The position numbers were made by a program, and so were the translations under genes. The notes under the pieces are model-generated. The model saw nothing but the letters and a program-made list of their open reading frames with translations, made no database searches and was not told the DNA's origin. This document shows, in pieces, positions 22,394-35,906 of a stretch of 64,000 nt of DNA; the stretch's first letter is position 1, and the number at the start of each line of letters is the position of its first letter. The DNA lies in NCBI RefSeq assembly GCF_000005505.3, contig NC_016131.3:46733355-46797354 (forward strand), written 5' to 3'. This stretch comes from Brachypodium distachyon (Eukaryota; Streptophyta; Magnoliopsida; Poales; Poaceae).

Positions 22394-25300
22394 TACTTGT
22401 TTATGGTTATGATTTGTATCCCATAAGTGACTCGTCGATGGAGTAATATTTGTCGTCATCACTAACAATCATTACCAAAACTATAACCTAATTATGAGAC
22501 GGAGGAACTAAAAATCGAACCTTTGCGTTTTCTTTTAAGAAAACTTCATTGAACACCATATCTGTCAGTTCAGCAAGCGACAATACTGGTTTCTGCAAAG
22601 TGATGTCCTCTTTCATAATTAGATAATTGCCTGCAACAAACAAAATGAGACAAAAGAAGCAGTATACTAATTAATAAACGAAATATGACATTTTAGATTC
22701 TCACAAATTGCTATCAGTGCACAAGGGCCATTATTTGATTGAAGAACAATTTGCACTCGGCGGCCCAAAAAGGATATAAACTTGGTCCGACATGGAATCA
22801 GAGCGAAGTCATCCATCACCTTTTGTATCTGTCTTCCGTTGGTGGGGGCAAAGGTGAGGCCAACTCGACGATGGGCAATGAGGGCGCTGTGTTTGTTACA
22901 TTTTCTTCCTCAGTGGAGTCCTTCTCCTTCTTATTCTTATTCTTGTTGTTGTTGCTGGACTGTGAGTAGGTCAATGAGGAGCACCGAGGAGGCTCGGCCT
23001 CGGCCATCGTGACAACCTCACCGACGAGACGCTGCCCCAATGACGATTTTTGAACAACCGTGCCGCAGGCTCCGGCTGTGAGTCTACATCAGTGGTGGCC
23101 GCGGTCGTTTCACTCAGCCGTGGCCCGGTCCCCAAGTCAACCTCAACAACGGGAGGCGGCAGCGACCAGCCAAACAGCCGCGCGATCTTGTTGCCGTGGT
23201 AGATCGAGCGTCTCAATTCCGGGATGTAGGAATCAGCTTCTCTCTTACCCTTCACCTTATAGTCGACGTGATGACGATTTCAACCGGCGGCGGCGACAAC
23301 CAACCGAACAGCCGCGCGATCTTGTTGCCGCGGTAGATCGCGTGCCTGAAGGTGGGGTTTTTTCGGGGGGAACCGGGGAGGGGAGGCGGCGGGGTAAGAT
23401 TGAACCGGCCGCCTCTGCTCGCCCGAGGGGGCTGTGGCCCAGCCAGGCCGGCCCGGGTGCAGCCAGCCCCGAGGCCAGCCTTGGCCCATAGAAGGCCAGG
23501 CCCAGCAGACCAGCAGGCCCAGCTGCGCTAGGCCAAGCCCAGGCCGAAGCCAGCCCCCAGCCAGCTCCACGTCCCTGCCGCACCGTGAGAAGACAAGCCG
23601 CCGCCGCGCCGCGTGCCTGCCGCCCGGCGAGAAATGAGCCTCCGCCGCCCTGCCGTGTCCGCGAGCTGCTCCAGGATTTGGCCGAGAATCCATGGATTCC
23701 ATGGAATTGCTAGATGTTGTTACTGCTTCTGTGCCTCGCAATAGTGGATTGATTTTCTCTCATCTCAACTGGTAGTGAATGGATGGAATCGATGGAATTG
23801 CTAGTGAACTTATCGTTTTGTTTGTTCCTCAACTCGTCCGTGATGGCTCTGCTTCGTTCGACGGCATGAGCGGCGATGGCTGTTCGTGTTAATTACGGTT
23901 CGAAGTTCGGTGGCACATCCTGCGGCTGGGACTTGGCGATCCGCGGACACATCGGACTAGTATCCATAGGACCATTTTAAACCTTGTGTTTGTGTTTGTA
24001 AAACTTGTCCAAATCGAACCTCCATCTTTGAATATCTGAAGTTGGCATTCTGACCTTTTTAATTCCGGTCAAAACTAACCTTTGATTCGTTTGGCTGGCC
24101 GGAAAAAAGTGATCCTGACCGGTATTACTAACATCTCTTATTTACATGGCCTCACATGTCATATTCATCTTTTTTCTCGAGCTCATTTCACCGGATTCGC
24201 CGCCGCCAGGAACCATTGTTGCCGCCTCAAATCAAGCCGGTGCGGCCCCGCCGGCCGAGTCCGGAGGCGCCTCCAGCCTCTTCCTCCACCGGATTCGCCG
24301 CTTCTGTGGCCTCCGCGTGCATGAGAACAGGGGCAACTCGTCCGTGCCGTGGACGTCTGAATCATCCAGAACGACGGTCTCCGTGGCTGCACACGGCAAT
24401 TGAGGTACTAGTCTACTAATTTCACTTTCCATTGCTACAGGAGCTTGCACATGATAATCGAGGAGGAAACAGCCTAACTTCATGTGACGTGATCTACTCC
24501 ATCGTTGAACTCCTGCAAGTTACAGAATTATTTCTACTGGCTACCGCTAATTGCTGCATGAATTTAATATTGGTGGGACATTACGCTGCGGCTCGAAATT
24601 TGACAATAGCCTCAGGAGCAGTACAACGCGGGCTCTTAACTGGACGCTAGGGAAATAAATCCCAGCGATTTGAGATCAATACACATATTAGGCCATGTCC
24701 AATGCAAGACGCCTGGACAGGCGTTTAAACTACCAGATCGAATAGCCGAACCCGTGTCACTTGGATGGACCGATCGAACGGCATGGCCCAGGCGCCTCCT
24801 CCGCGACCCCTGGGGGCGACGGCCACGACGAGAACTCCCTCGATCAGCTACTTCGATCTGGTAGTTGGGGTCAGGGAGAAACCGCCTTCCGCGTGGCATG
24901 ACATGCCAAAATACTTGGCCTGGCGATTTTGATGTCCAAAAGAAGGTACCCAGGGTAACAGATCGATGTATTTTTTTTAATACAAAAACAGATCGATGTA
25001 TATGCAGTGTGAAGGGTGATGATACTATGTGGGCGTGACCCATACTTTTTCGCAAATTTTATTTTAGCATCGTGGTATTTTATTGGCCTAGAACTTTGGC
25101 AAGGAGAAACAAAAGTCCATGGCCAAAGCTGAAAGCTGGCCTGGTTGAATTTTGTTGGGCTATTTGACAACGTTATTTCTCTTCGACTTTGATTTAGTTG
25201 GCCACATAACCCTTGCCTTGGCTCATATCCTTCTTTCTTTTCCCTTCTGGCCTCTTATTGGAGTTATCTAGAAATGATTATTTACACTATTTCGGGATAT

Positions 25301-26652
25301 TTATTAAGAAAAATGCAATAATAGGTAATGTTGCCAAAAATTATATTGTTGAACTTCCTTAAAATTGAATGGAAACCACCGACTCTGAACCAGGAATGTG
25401 GATTAAACTTACTTTTTATTGTAATATGATTATTTACCATTATTTCGAGCTATTTATTAAGAAAAATGCAATAATTGGTAAATGTTGCCAAAATTGTCGA
25501 AATTTGGAAGGGTGGCCTAATACAGATGCCCTATCCTGACATAAAAATTTGAGACGATTTCAGAAAAATTACATACTACATTGAATGGAAACCACCAACT
25601 CTGAATCATCAAACAAGTTTCACCAGGCATCTAGACTTTCTTTTGACTTGACACTTTTTGTGGACCTACGGACATAAGGAACAGAGGCGGTACTGATTAT
25701 TTGATTCACCAGAATATGTTTTCAGCGTGAAAAGTTCACTATCACTAGGTCACATACCCGTTCTAAATTTGTAAACTCATAGCGTTAATAGTTTTTTTGT
25801 TTTGCGAAAAGAAAGATAAACCTCCTAGACTTCGCATTCTCGGACAAGGACGCACACATGTACACTTTTAGTAAAAAACACATCAACTTACAAAAATAAT
25901 AATCAGAGACCATAATCTTCTTTAGACTGGCCTCATGAGTCATGACAACCAACTTCTTCTTTAGACTAGCCTCATGACCACTATCTTCTCCTTCATCTAC
26001 CGCAACCCCATTGCTGAGGACCAAATCCAGCGGTAGGAACAACATGGAAGACAATAATTCAAAAACAATGCCTTAGAAAGAAACAAATTGACATCTGTAC
26101 ATCATTGCTGCCGAGTTTTGACCAAACAAATCAAACTATGAGATTATCATCCACGGAGCAAGCTTCAAACCAACACTTTCAACAAAGACATGAGGTACGT
26201 TCACCGACGTCGCTTGATCAAGCCAACATGCGAGATCAAGGCTTTTCATCCCAAAAAAATAAATTGAATGCACTTGTTATCGAATCCGCCATGCCGTCAG
26301 ATCATCCATCCATATACCGGTCGGTGCGTGGACTCTCGCTAGTCGGCCGAGGACTTCAGCAGTTCAGCGAACCCCAGCCGGCCAGCCAAGCCGCGCCCAA
26401 CCACAACAGCTCACCTCAGCTCATCCCGGCCCACGCGGGCCCCGCCGCCAATTAAACAACGGCTCCACCCAACCGGAGCCGTCCCTAGCGCTCTCTCTAT
26501 CTCTCTTGCCTGCCAGATCATCCATCCATCCATCCTACACACCCCTTTTCTTTTCCTCCCCCTTCTTCCCCTCGCCCGAGGAAACAAGGAAGGAAGGAAG
26601 GAAGGAAGGAGTCCACACGCATCACAGCAGCGCCGGAGCGGAGGGGCGGGGG
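22394..26652. other. Intergenic; GC-rich fragments and repeats
   Basis: Positions 22740-23640 are GC-rich; on the minus strand a module reading GNKIARLFGW occurs twice (about 23150-23215 and 23280-23345). Positions 24150-24400 hold an 85-residue plus-strand frame of unknown kind. At 24730-24743 and 24852-24864 CTACCAGATCGAA is mirrored by TTCGATCTGGTAG. At 25.3 and 25.45 kb a TTATTAAGAAAAATGCAATA segment is repeated. Around 25640-25690 a decayed MITE end may be present. None supports a gene call. The last 150 bp is the CT-rich leader of the VAMP gene. Confidence 0.4.
26585..26610. repeat. (AAGG)n microsatellite in VAMP 5' leader
   Basis: Six tandem GGAA/AAGG units lie about 45 bp before the start codon, probably in the 5' UTR. 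Confidence 0.8.
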
Positions 26653-29191
26653 ATGGCGATCCTGTACGCGGTGGTGGCGCGGGGCACGGCGGTGCTGGCG
26701 GAGCACAGCGCGGCGGCGACCAACGCGGGCGCCGTCGCGCGCCAGGTCCTCGAGCGCCTACCCGACGGCGGCGCCGACAGCCACGTCTCCTACACCCAGG
26801 ACCGCTACGTCTTCCACGCCAAGCGCACCGACGGCATCACCGCGCTCTGCATGGCCGACGACGCCGCCGGACGTATGCCCAAACCGTCCTCCCCTCCCCC
26901 TCACCTCCCCCCCCTATCTCCAGTTTTCCCCTCTGCTGCGCCCGCTCTGGACTCTTGTTCCTTCTGCCGTACTGTAGTACAGTACCACGACACCCTTCCT
27001 TAATGTTTGGATGAGATGGTCGGATGGGTGGGGATTTTGGACTTGGCTGGGGGGTTGGGGTTTCCATAGGCGGGAGAATATCGGAGATCCGGAGGAGTTA
27101 ATGTGGAGGGTTTGTCAGCATGCGCGTCTCGGATGTCTGTCTGTTGCTGCTCGCCGGCCTGCAGGGTGGTCTCAGGGGCTTGCTAGACTGGGGCAAATTG
27201 TTCCGAATTGATTCAGGGGTTGCCAATTGTCGTTCCAGGATAGATGGAGTTGGGAGTAGAGCTTTCCGATTTGGCTTCCCGAGTTTTGCAGCAGTTTACC
27301 TTGAGACCCAACAACGAAATCGATGCTGTAAAAGGGCTACTTACTGGAGTACTAGTATTTATGGTTTTGCTAATTCTTAGCTAGTGTATTTGATATTTTC
27401 TAAATCTTGGTCACCTCAAATTGCACGATGTTTCAATAGAGCATTGCAATCTTGAGAGTGTGTAATTTTAGTACATTATGTGTACCTGACCTTTAGTCTT
27501 ACAGTGCGCCTTTTGTTTTCTGCTAACCAAATCATTCACATTAAGCATCAACTCATGTCTGAAGGTTGATGCCTAAAGTTTTGTCTCTGTGACTTAGTCT
27601 TTCTATGTGATGCGAATCGCCTGGCTATGTCCTTATGAGCTTCTTTTTATTGTAGGACGCATCCCGTTTGCGTTCCTTGAGGATATTCATGGAAGGTTTG
27701 TTAAGACATATGGCCGTGCTGCACTGACAGCTCTTGCTTATGCAATGAATGATGAGTTCTCGAGGGTTCTTAGTCAACAAATGGACTACTATTCAAATGA
27801 CCCTAGTGCAGACAGAATAAACCGCATGAGAGGTGAAATCAGTCAGGTATCACCTCTTTTCTCAGTTATTGTTTGAAACATTTATAAGAAGAATTTGACC
27901 AATATTCTGGAGTAAATATTGCCTATTGAGTAACATATGTTTGAGAAATAAATTAACATCATGCTGTGGTTTATCTAATCTCAAGAGGAATGACCATTTA
28001 GATGTAGTCATGGGTGTTGCACTTGAACTAGCATATTTGTTAAACTGCTTGTCGCTTACAGATACTGTGATTTTAAAATTTTAAGTAGAACCGCTAAAAC
28101 ATTGTCACTGATCTTGCATTACTTTCTCAGCAGACGCATATTACCAAGCAATTCATGCAGTTTGAAATTTAATCCGCTCTTCATTATTCTCTTACAGGTT
28201 AGGAGTGTTATGATTGATAATATTGATAAGGTCCTTGAAAGAGGTGATCGTTTGGACCTGTTGGTTGACAAGACTGCAAATATGCAAGGAAATACAGTTC
28301 GATTTAGGCGACAAGCACGCCGCTACAGAAGCAGTGTTTGGTGGAGAAATGTCAAACTCACGTATGTAATTCTCTGACCAAGAATAGTTGCCGCATTTTG
28401 GTTCACATCTTCATATTTCCGTTTCTGTTTGCTTCCATAAGTACTACTCCCTCCGTTCCATAATTCTTGTCTCAAATTTGCCTAAAAATGGATGTATCTA
28501 TTCCTAAAAAGTGTCTAGATACATGTAATATTTTGACAAGAATTATGGAACGGAGGGAGTACTGTTTTGTTCATGAACTTTGTACGCTTACTTTTTTGCA
28601 TCCACCATGAACTTGGCTTAATTGTGGTCCTGAACATTCACTTAAATCTGTACTGATTGACAGCTATAATTTTCTGTCAAAAGAAAACTAGAGTTAATGC
28701 TTTCCAACATGGCTTTATTCCATAGAGTTAATGCAACTTTGTGGTCGTCGATATGGAAGTATGTTGTGTCAACCAATACTTGCATATATGTAGTGCATCC
28801 ATGTTAGTTCTATCAGTAGTACTTTGAGATAAATTATCTTGTGGCTGATCCAAAAATTGGAAGACATAAACTGTAGTAATATAGTTTGTGCAGTTTTTGT
28901 AACTGTGGTGATGATTCTGATCTCCGAAATTTAGTTCTGTTTTTTTGGAACTTGGAAATTTTGTTTTGGTTTCTTCTTCATTGTCATGTCAAGCATTGTG
29001 TCGGCATAGCTTACAGTACTGAAAAATGATTGCCAATATCAGCATCGGATACTTCTGTGATAAACTTATCCCACACAATTTTTCTCTTTTTTTTTTGCAG
29101 GGCTGCATTGATACTCCTCCTCCTGGTAATAATATACATCGCTCTCTTCTTCGTGTGCCACGGCTTCACCTTGCCGACTTGCATTCGATAA
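26653..29191 (+). CDS. VAMP714: VAMP71-family longin R-SNARE (VAMP714-like)
   Basis: Exons 26653-26872, 27656-27846, 28198-28361 and 29101-29191 give 221 residues with GT/AG introns and exact frame closure; the family is usually about 220 residues. Residues 1 to about 110 form the longin domain (MAILYAVVARGTAVLAEHS, then IPFAFLEDIHGRF). The R-SNARE helix runs from about 125 to 185 with the central arginine at R152 (DKVLERGDRLDLLVDKT). Exon 4 is the tail anchor: a hydrophobic helix with short luminal end CHGFTLPTCIR. VAMP71 proteins drive fusion at the vacuole and endosomes by pairing with Q-SNAREs. The ending resembles VAMP714 more than VAMP711-713, so the symbol is likely but not proven. Intron 3 carries a Stowaway MITE. 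Confidence 0.93.
28447..28559. repeat. Stowaway MITE in VAMP intron 3
   Basis: A 113-bp element starts CTCCCTCCGTTCCATAATTC and ends with the inverted GAATTATGGAACGGAGGGAG, flanked by TA. The termini match almost perfectly over about 25 bp, which suggests a recent insertion. Confidence 0.92.
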
Positions 29192-30519
29192 GGCCTGGAT
29201 ACCTCCTGTCTTGCGTTGTGCTTTGTATGGCTTCGTCTCTCTGAATAGGAGAGCGACTGTTGCAACACCATTGCAACCAGTTGTGTCTCAGTTTCATTTT
29301 TCTTTCTTTTTTTCTCTCCTTTTTGTGTGTAGAGAAGGAATTAAGCTTGCCATTATTCTGTAATTGTGACACTTCTATTGTGAGGAATATTGAAAACGTA
29401 ATATTTGTACCATAATCGAGCCCCTTGAAAATTTGAGTACCGCCATTTTGAGTTTGATCATGTAGCCTTGCTATCATCTGCGGCTGAGCTGTTGTCTTTC
29501 AGGCCTTTTTGTTTGTCAGCTAAATACTCGTTCTTTGCTAGGGATAAACAATCTATTTTTTTTGCGGGGAATAAACAATCTAAATTTTGCTACGTGTCAA
29601 TGCCTAAAGAAGTTGTACTGTACCAAAAGTCAAAGTTGATCACTCACATAAGAAAGCGAAAAGATGGTAGACGGTCACAGATCACCATCATCACCGATTG
29701 ATGTCACGAATTTAAACATGGTCGGATCAGCATATCAGAACTGTTGTTGAGGGAGTCCCATCGTGCGAGACTCGCGGCCGTCCACCGCCCCACGCTAAAC
29801 TCCCGCAGCGTTCTGCGTCTCGCCTAGACAGATGCGTATCGCTACAGAAACGCAGCCCCATGAAAGGCGAGATTTCACCTCACGCCCACCATGCCCCGAA
29901 CCCAATCCCCAACGCGAGCGCGCCATGGCATCAGCCTATGCTTTTCCCCGCCGCCCGCCGACGCCATGCCCCAAGCCGCCGGGCCGCACGGCCTACATCG
30001 ATTGGCGATTGCCACGGGAGGCTGACGCGGAACCACGGGGCTGGATCAGGTCGCTTCGTATCAAGATCTCAAGAGGCGCGCCCATTGTTCATCACAGCAG
30101 GCAACGAAGCAAAAACACATGTAGCAACAGCATATGACCAGTCCAGGGAGAAATTCTAGCTCACAATTCTTTCAGCACTTCAATTTCAATTCATATCTTA
30201 CTATTCAGGGTAGCAGGAAAAAATAATTCAGGGTACGCCACCAGGTTTGTTCTTATGGCCTGGAGTACATAAACATGCCTGAAAGAGTAGAGAGTAAAAA
30301 CAACGATACCCAGCCAGGGTTACACCAGTTTCAGATAAATTTTTGCACACCTTAAGATAAATTTTTGCACACCTTACAGGAATGCGTTTACAGGTAGCGA
30401 AACTACGAGACAAAGAAAAGAAGGAGTTCGCTGTCACCGCATGAGTAAGTCTGGTGCTTGTGGTGTGGTGGATGATACCGTCCTCTGAAGCCGCCTGCGG
30501 GAAGGGGAAGGCGTCACGG
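29192..30519. other. 3' region of VAMP gene and spacer; small unassigned ORF
   Basis: Positions 29192-29470 are the likely 3' UTR. A GC-rich stretch at 29760-30140 has overlapping frames of about 100 residues (one includes AYAFPRRPPTPCPKPP) with no known domain. LINE and MITE signs are absent. Positions 30228-30519 may be the 3' UTR of the DCD gene on the minus strand; a 22-bp segment AGATAAATTTTTGCACACCT is repeated directly near 30340. Confidence 0.4.
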
Positions 30520-33500
30520 TCAGTGCGGCTCCATCTCTTCTCCAGGGTCGTGTGCGAACCTGATCGTCTGGGCAAAGTCGCTTGACGAGCCGTCGAAGAA
30601 ACTCGTCCTGGACTCCGAGCTTGTTCCCAGAAGATTGGCCCGCCCATCGGCGACAGCCAGGTAGCCACAGGTGCTGTCAGTCGACATGCCACTCTTGCTT
30701 CCGTAGCCCTCAGCACAGACCGCGGATGAATCGGTATCGGTGTTTTCATGGCCTGCTTTGTGCCCGCTGCGGAAAATTTGGTATCGCGTCTCGGGCTGTG
30801 GCACTGCTTTGCTGAGTTCCAGACCATAAGGAGGTGAATTGCTTCGACGTCCGTTCGGTGACGGAGTGTAGGTGGTATCCTCACGGTCTTCAGAGGCTGT
30901 TGGTGAGTGCGTAGCTTCAGCATCTTTCTCATAAAAGGATGTCTTTGGTTCACTATCTCCGTCACCTGTACTTACGTCCAGCGGGAGCATACAGGTCTCC
31001 TGATGATCAGTAGCCACCATTTCCAAAATTCCATCCGATGAGATATTCTTCTTTGCACTATCTCCATGGTATTTAGGAAAGTTACTGAGAGGTTTGGGAC
31101 TTTCAGGATCTGGTGAAGCATCACTGGAGTACAGGTCGCTGGCCACATAGCCACCAATTCCATCACAAGATAAACTCTTGTTCCTTCCACAATTTGCATC
31201 AAACTTGGGGAACAGTTCTTCAGAATTTTCTGCCACACCATGAACAACTTGGGAGTAGCTCTGGACACTAGGGTTTTCTTTTTCTGGCAGAGGCATTTCA
31301 GCAACCAGATGACTAGAAGCAACATGCCTGTTATTCCCATCAGAAGATAAGCGCATCTTGCTTCCACAACCTTTATCATGGTTGGACAAGAAATCAATGG
31401 TTTCAGGTTTTTCCGAGAGCAACATTTTATCTATATTAAAAACTACATGGCAGCTCCCAGCACTTTGGTATTCTTTCTCTTGTGGGGACTTCTCAGTTTC
31501 CACATGACCAGAAGCCAGTTCACTCCTAGTTTCAACATTTGGAGAAGTCTGCCTGTTTCCAAAACTGAGCATGGGCAACAAGTCTGCAGTTCCAGAATCT
31601 TCAAGAATCAATGACTTAACACCTATAACTTCTTCAGAACAGCCTTGGATGCTTTGCTGTTGTTCATCTTGCAGGGGCACGTCAGTTTCAAAATAAGCTC
31701 TAGCCACCTGGCTACATGTGTCCTTGGATGACAAAGAGATGCTCTTAAGTTTACAGCTCCCATCAGATATTGCTAGTATATCCATATCTTGGGTGTCTTT
31801 CAGAACCGATGCAGTGTCACTTTGATACTCCTCTTGATGGAAGGATGCACTTGCTAGGCGCATCTTCTTCTTTGCATCTTTCTCAATATCCACTGTGTCA
31901 AAATCCTGATGTCCTCCAACATTTGGATCCTTAGAACGCCGTTTAAAATCTAAGAAAGGGGTCCTGGTTTCTTTAACAGTGACTTCACACCTCTCATGTA
32001 CTTCAGCAAACACTGGGGATTTATTTAATTCTCTGTTACAGGACTCGATCAGCTTTCCACTACCTTCAGCAACAAATAGCTTTTTGGATGCCTCATGTCT
32101 ATCAGGTTCTTTAGCAAATAGATCCAGTTTGTTCACATCTTCACGAACAAATGGATGTAGGCTTGTTTGAATGTTGCTTGGTTTTCCACCAGAGAACTTG
32201 TTGTATCTTCTGTCATCATCCCAGACAAATGAATAGTCCAATGCTGGAATTCTCCTCATCTTATCTGCTGAAGGCATATCCAGTGTTCCACGATTGTCAC
32301 ATGGGAAAGGCTTGTTCTGCTGTGTCCTTCTCCGCTTTTTCCTCCGAGAAAGGGGACTAAAAGACTTAACATTCTTTGATGAGAACGGATTGATCTTGGA
32401 CTTCTCTCTTTGACTAAAAGATCTAGGTCTCCCCATTAATCGAGCAAACACGCTTTTTCGATCTTCATTATCAGAGCGGAGCTTGGAATTTGCCATGGGA
32501 GGATGGTATTCACTTTTCTTCCTGTCACAAGGCTGGTGGAAAGTAACATGCTCTTCAGAGTCACTACAACTTTTAGATTCTGAAGAATGGCTCTCATCTT
32601 CCAGCAAATCAGATAGATAGTCAACACCATCTAAATTATCTTCCTCCAGCTGTAGCGGTATAAAGTCATCAGTAGAGTTGTCATCAATTGCTTTTTCACT
32701 GCCAGCAACGGTGACAATGTCTGTATTTGCTCTGGTGGGCAAGGACGACCTCGAGTTGTTGGACTTAGCAACATCAGAGATGTCTGGTCTTGGCGGTGCT
32801 GCATGCTCCCCAACAGTGGAGGAGGTACATGTTTGACAGGGGCTTTTGAGTGAACCATGTGAAATGCTGTTTGAACCGGACAAGTTATCAGTTTGGTTAA
32901 TCACAGAAGAAAATTCAGATTCCCTTGGAGGTTCATCCTGTGACCTTGGATTTTGACGAGGCTGTAATCTGTTCCTTGAAGAAAACAAGTGAAGAAGGTT
33001 TACAACCTGTATCAGCGAAACACCCTGCAGTCAGTAGCTATCAGTAGCTAAATAAATAAACAGAGCACCAGGAAACTGTGAAAAAAACCTGTTGGTGGGA
33101 CAAACCATAACTAAACTTGGTCCATGAAAAATAGTTATCATGCAATACATCTTGAAATTCACTTTGCATCAAAGGCTTGCAAAACCATATCCTCTTGAAA
33201 CGTATCTGGATTTGGTGAAACACAACATGAAAAGTATTACTATGACTCCAAATATGTTAGGAAGGGTAAATGTCGTAGCAATACAGAATTTGCTGGCAAC
33301 TGTTTTTACCATCGATGAGCTACAAATAAGTTGTGAAACATGGACTAAAGGACGAATAGATGTTCCAGGCTGATTATCAAACACCCATTGAGAAATTTCA
33401 TTGAAACCCTGGAATAGATGGAATAGAAGCCAATGGTTGTTAATTCTAAAACATGTTCATACCTGAGAAGGAAACTGACTTCCTGATGAGATATATGCAT

Positions 33501-33747
33501 CAGGAATGATGTTCATCGCTCCATCTGAAGTTGCTTCAAACACTCCATGAAGCTTACGCTGCTCGACATCATACAGGAATAAAGTTGCACCAGCTTTAAC
33601 TTGCTGTACAAAATCAGCACATAGAGAAGAAAGGCCAAAAAGCTTTCTCTCGAAGCACTCTTTCCTGGTCAGGCAGTTGCACAGAAATATTGCACCATCA
33701 TAGGCTGAAGCACTCTTACTATGTACCTTCCCCATCCAAAAGTTCAT
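30520..33747 (-). CDS. DCD-domain protein with long repetitive tail (copy A)
   Basis: Coding exons are 33747-33463, 33205-33089 and 33006-30520, about 962 residues. The DCD (development and cell death) domain spans roughly residues 15-130: DGAIFLCN, ECFERKLFGL, LFLYDVEQRKLHGVFEA, then RFKRIWFCKPL. All introns are GT/AG and the layout equals that of copy B at 37-40 kb. The last exon is acidic and serine-rich, with a basic NLS-like cluster (SRRKKRRRTQQNK) and at least four degenerate modules. The ATG lies just inside the first coding exon; the acceptor at 33755 implies an upstream exon, which may be the non-coding exon ending at 35606. DCD proteins respond to development, stress and cell death; no catalytic role is known. 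Copy B lacks the long tail. Confidence 0.78.
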
Positions 33748-34257
33748 TGGTTTCCTTGAAACCATGACAAGATCACAATGCAAAAGGGTTAAGACACTCA
33801 CAGTTTACTCAAACCCAAAGAGGAAAAAACTAACACATATTTTCTTGTGGCTGCTGGTATTGTATAAAAATGCAAGATACAACAGCAAGGAGATGGTACC
33901 AAGCAAATTATCAGTCATGTTAAAAAAAAATTCTTTAGTAAGTCAGCAGGAGAGTGTACTACATCACCTATATTTCATCGACGAAATAAAACAACAGCTC
34001 ACACCATTAAGTTTCTACCTGCCAAAGTTCATACAAACTAATGCACAAATTCCAGTGTCTTCATTGAACTGAAGACAATGAGCAAGAGAGGATTCAAAGG
34101 TAAACTCATCAAGCTATGATATCAAAGAAAGGAACAAAAACACAAATGTCTAATGAATGCGCAATTCTGGTTTTGCTAGCTAGCACAGGGGTTCCATATG
34201 CAATGTATTTCCATTTTCCATCACAGGCTCTACTATGCCTGAATGGAATGAGATATA

Positions 34258-34317
34258 CTCCCTCCGTCCCATAATTCTTGTCGTTGTTTTAGTGGATTCA
34301 TTATGCGACGGAGGGAG
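34258..34317. repeat. 60-bp Stowaway derivative; left arm duplicated 163 bp on
   Basis: Ends are CTCCCTCCGTCCCATAATTC and GCGACGGAGGGAG. The left arm GATATACTCCCTCCGTCCCA appears again from 34415, without a right end, so a local tandem duplication copied half of the element. Confidence 0.75.
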
Positions 34318-35280
34318 AATTGAGAAGGTTAATGGCCAAATGTATTAATCCTAAAAAATGAGTAAAGCAAACCATTTCCATTTTTATGGGTCCTAAAAAA
34401 TGATTATGCAATGAGATATACTCCCTCCGTCCCATAATTCTTGTCGTTGTTTCTGCCACACCATTTCCATTTTTATTTGTAACTCAAATATCACATGGAA
34501 AGGGTCTTGCGTGACATTCTGTTGCAGTAAGGATTAGAAAATCTTGCTGAATTTTCAATCAAATACATCTGCATATAAAACCCAAAATATCTCATCCTTA
34601 CTAGCTATTCCAACTTGTCTAACGCCAAGAAAATACGCAACTGCACAATCTGGATGCACACTTCTGATGAGCAAAACCCTCTATCGATGCCGCTAGAGAA
34701 GATATCCCACAAATTACAGCACATGGCATTAAGTTCCTACTGTAGAATTCCATACAAACTAACACCAAAGTATAGCAAAAAAAAAACTAAATTCTAACAT
34801 CTTTATTGAACTGAAGACGGTCAGCAATTTGTTCGCAAAAAAGAAGAAGATAATCAGCAGTTATCAAGAGATGTAAAGTTCTCATGAGCTATCACATCGA
34901 AGCAAGAAACACAAACACGGACACCAGGCACATCTAATCACTGCACAAATATGGTTTCGCTAGCTAATAACATGGATCCACATGCAATCTGTTTTCCACC
35001 TCCAGGATCACCATGTCCTCACGGGCGGAGGACCCGGTAGGGCAAGGTAGGGCGGCCCCCCTACCTTGATTTTTGCCTCAGTTACGAATTGGGGAAGATT
35101 ATGACGGGGAACTAAAGGGTTCGTGGCCTCGTGGGGTGATGGGAGGTCGGGACCGAGAGAATCGAATGGGAGATAGATACCTACGGTGGAGGAGACGAGG
35201 CAGGGGTCTGCGGCGCCCGGCAGCGGGATGGGGAGGGAGGGGTGGCCGCGCTCGCGCGAGGAAGATGAGAGACGGAGCGA

Positions 35281-35301
35281 GGGGGGGGGGGGGGGGGGGG
35301 G
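35281..35301. repeat. Poly-G run
   Basis: Twenty-one consecutive G bases, soon followed by another G-run. Length may be unreliable in the assembly. Confidence 0.9.
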
Positions 35302-35906
35302 CCGGGGGGGTGGCGCTCGGCACCCGGATGGGCCATGGCCAACGGCCCAGCAAGGTCCCTCAGGCCTAAGGTAGAAAAAAAAATGTTAGATTTGGGCCAA
35401 AGTTGGTTGAGTTCACGGGCCAAATATAAAAATGAGTTGGGTTGGGCCAGAATTTATTTTCCCAACATGTCTAGCGGCAAGAAGAGCAGCTCTTCGCTCA
35501 AAAAAAAAAAAGAGCAGGTCCAACTGTCTCAGAGGTTTTTTAGCTACGATACACACAGGGGACAGGAATCTAGGTGGTGCATGAACCAGAAAAAGATGCC
35601 CATACCTCAGAAACCAACGGCCAAAATTTGTGGACGGAGCTGAGACAGCAGAGGGCGCGACGAGGTCGGACGCGAGCGCCGATGGCGTCGGCGCGCGCGA
35701 GATGCAGAGGGGTTCCGGGGTGAGAAGAGGCGTCGGCTGTGGCTCTAGGCTAGGGCACGGCAATGAGCCGCATTGGGGGTGGGATTTGGAGATCAGCAGG
35801 AAAAAGAGGAAGGCTGGAAAGGTGGTACGTGAGTCTGTGAGACAGGGCGGTGGAGACTGGAGAGAGGAGATGCAGAGCTGATAAGAAAAGGAGTAAAATT
35901 GCATTT

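Larger units (their letters stand above)
33755..35900 (-). other. Putative 5' leader exon and first intron of DCD gene A
   Basis: Minus-strand sequence about 35880-35606 is CT-rich like a 5' UTR and ends TTTCTGAG followed by GTATGGGC, a good donor. This would make 35605-33755 the first intron. It holds a 60-bp Stowaway derivative (34258-34317), a second lone end at 34421-34452, a poly-G run at 35281-35301 and GC-rich sequence at 35.1-35.4 kb. No coding exon is evident. The exon assignment is inference. Confidence 0.45.

Noticed and set aside
22780..22810. ATGGAATCAGAGCG as a retrotransposon primer-binding site
   Set aside because: It only resembles TGGTATCAGAGC; no LTR ends before it and no gag or pol follows.
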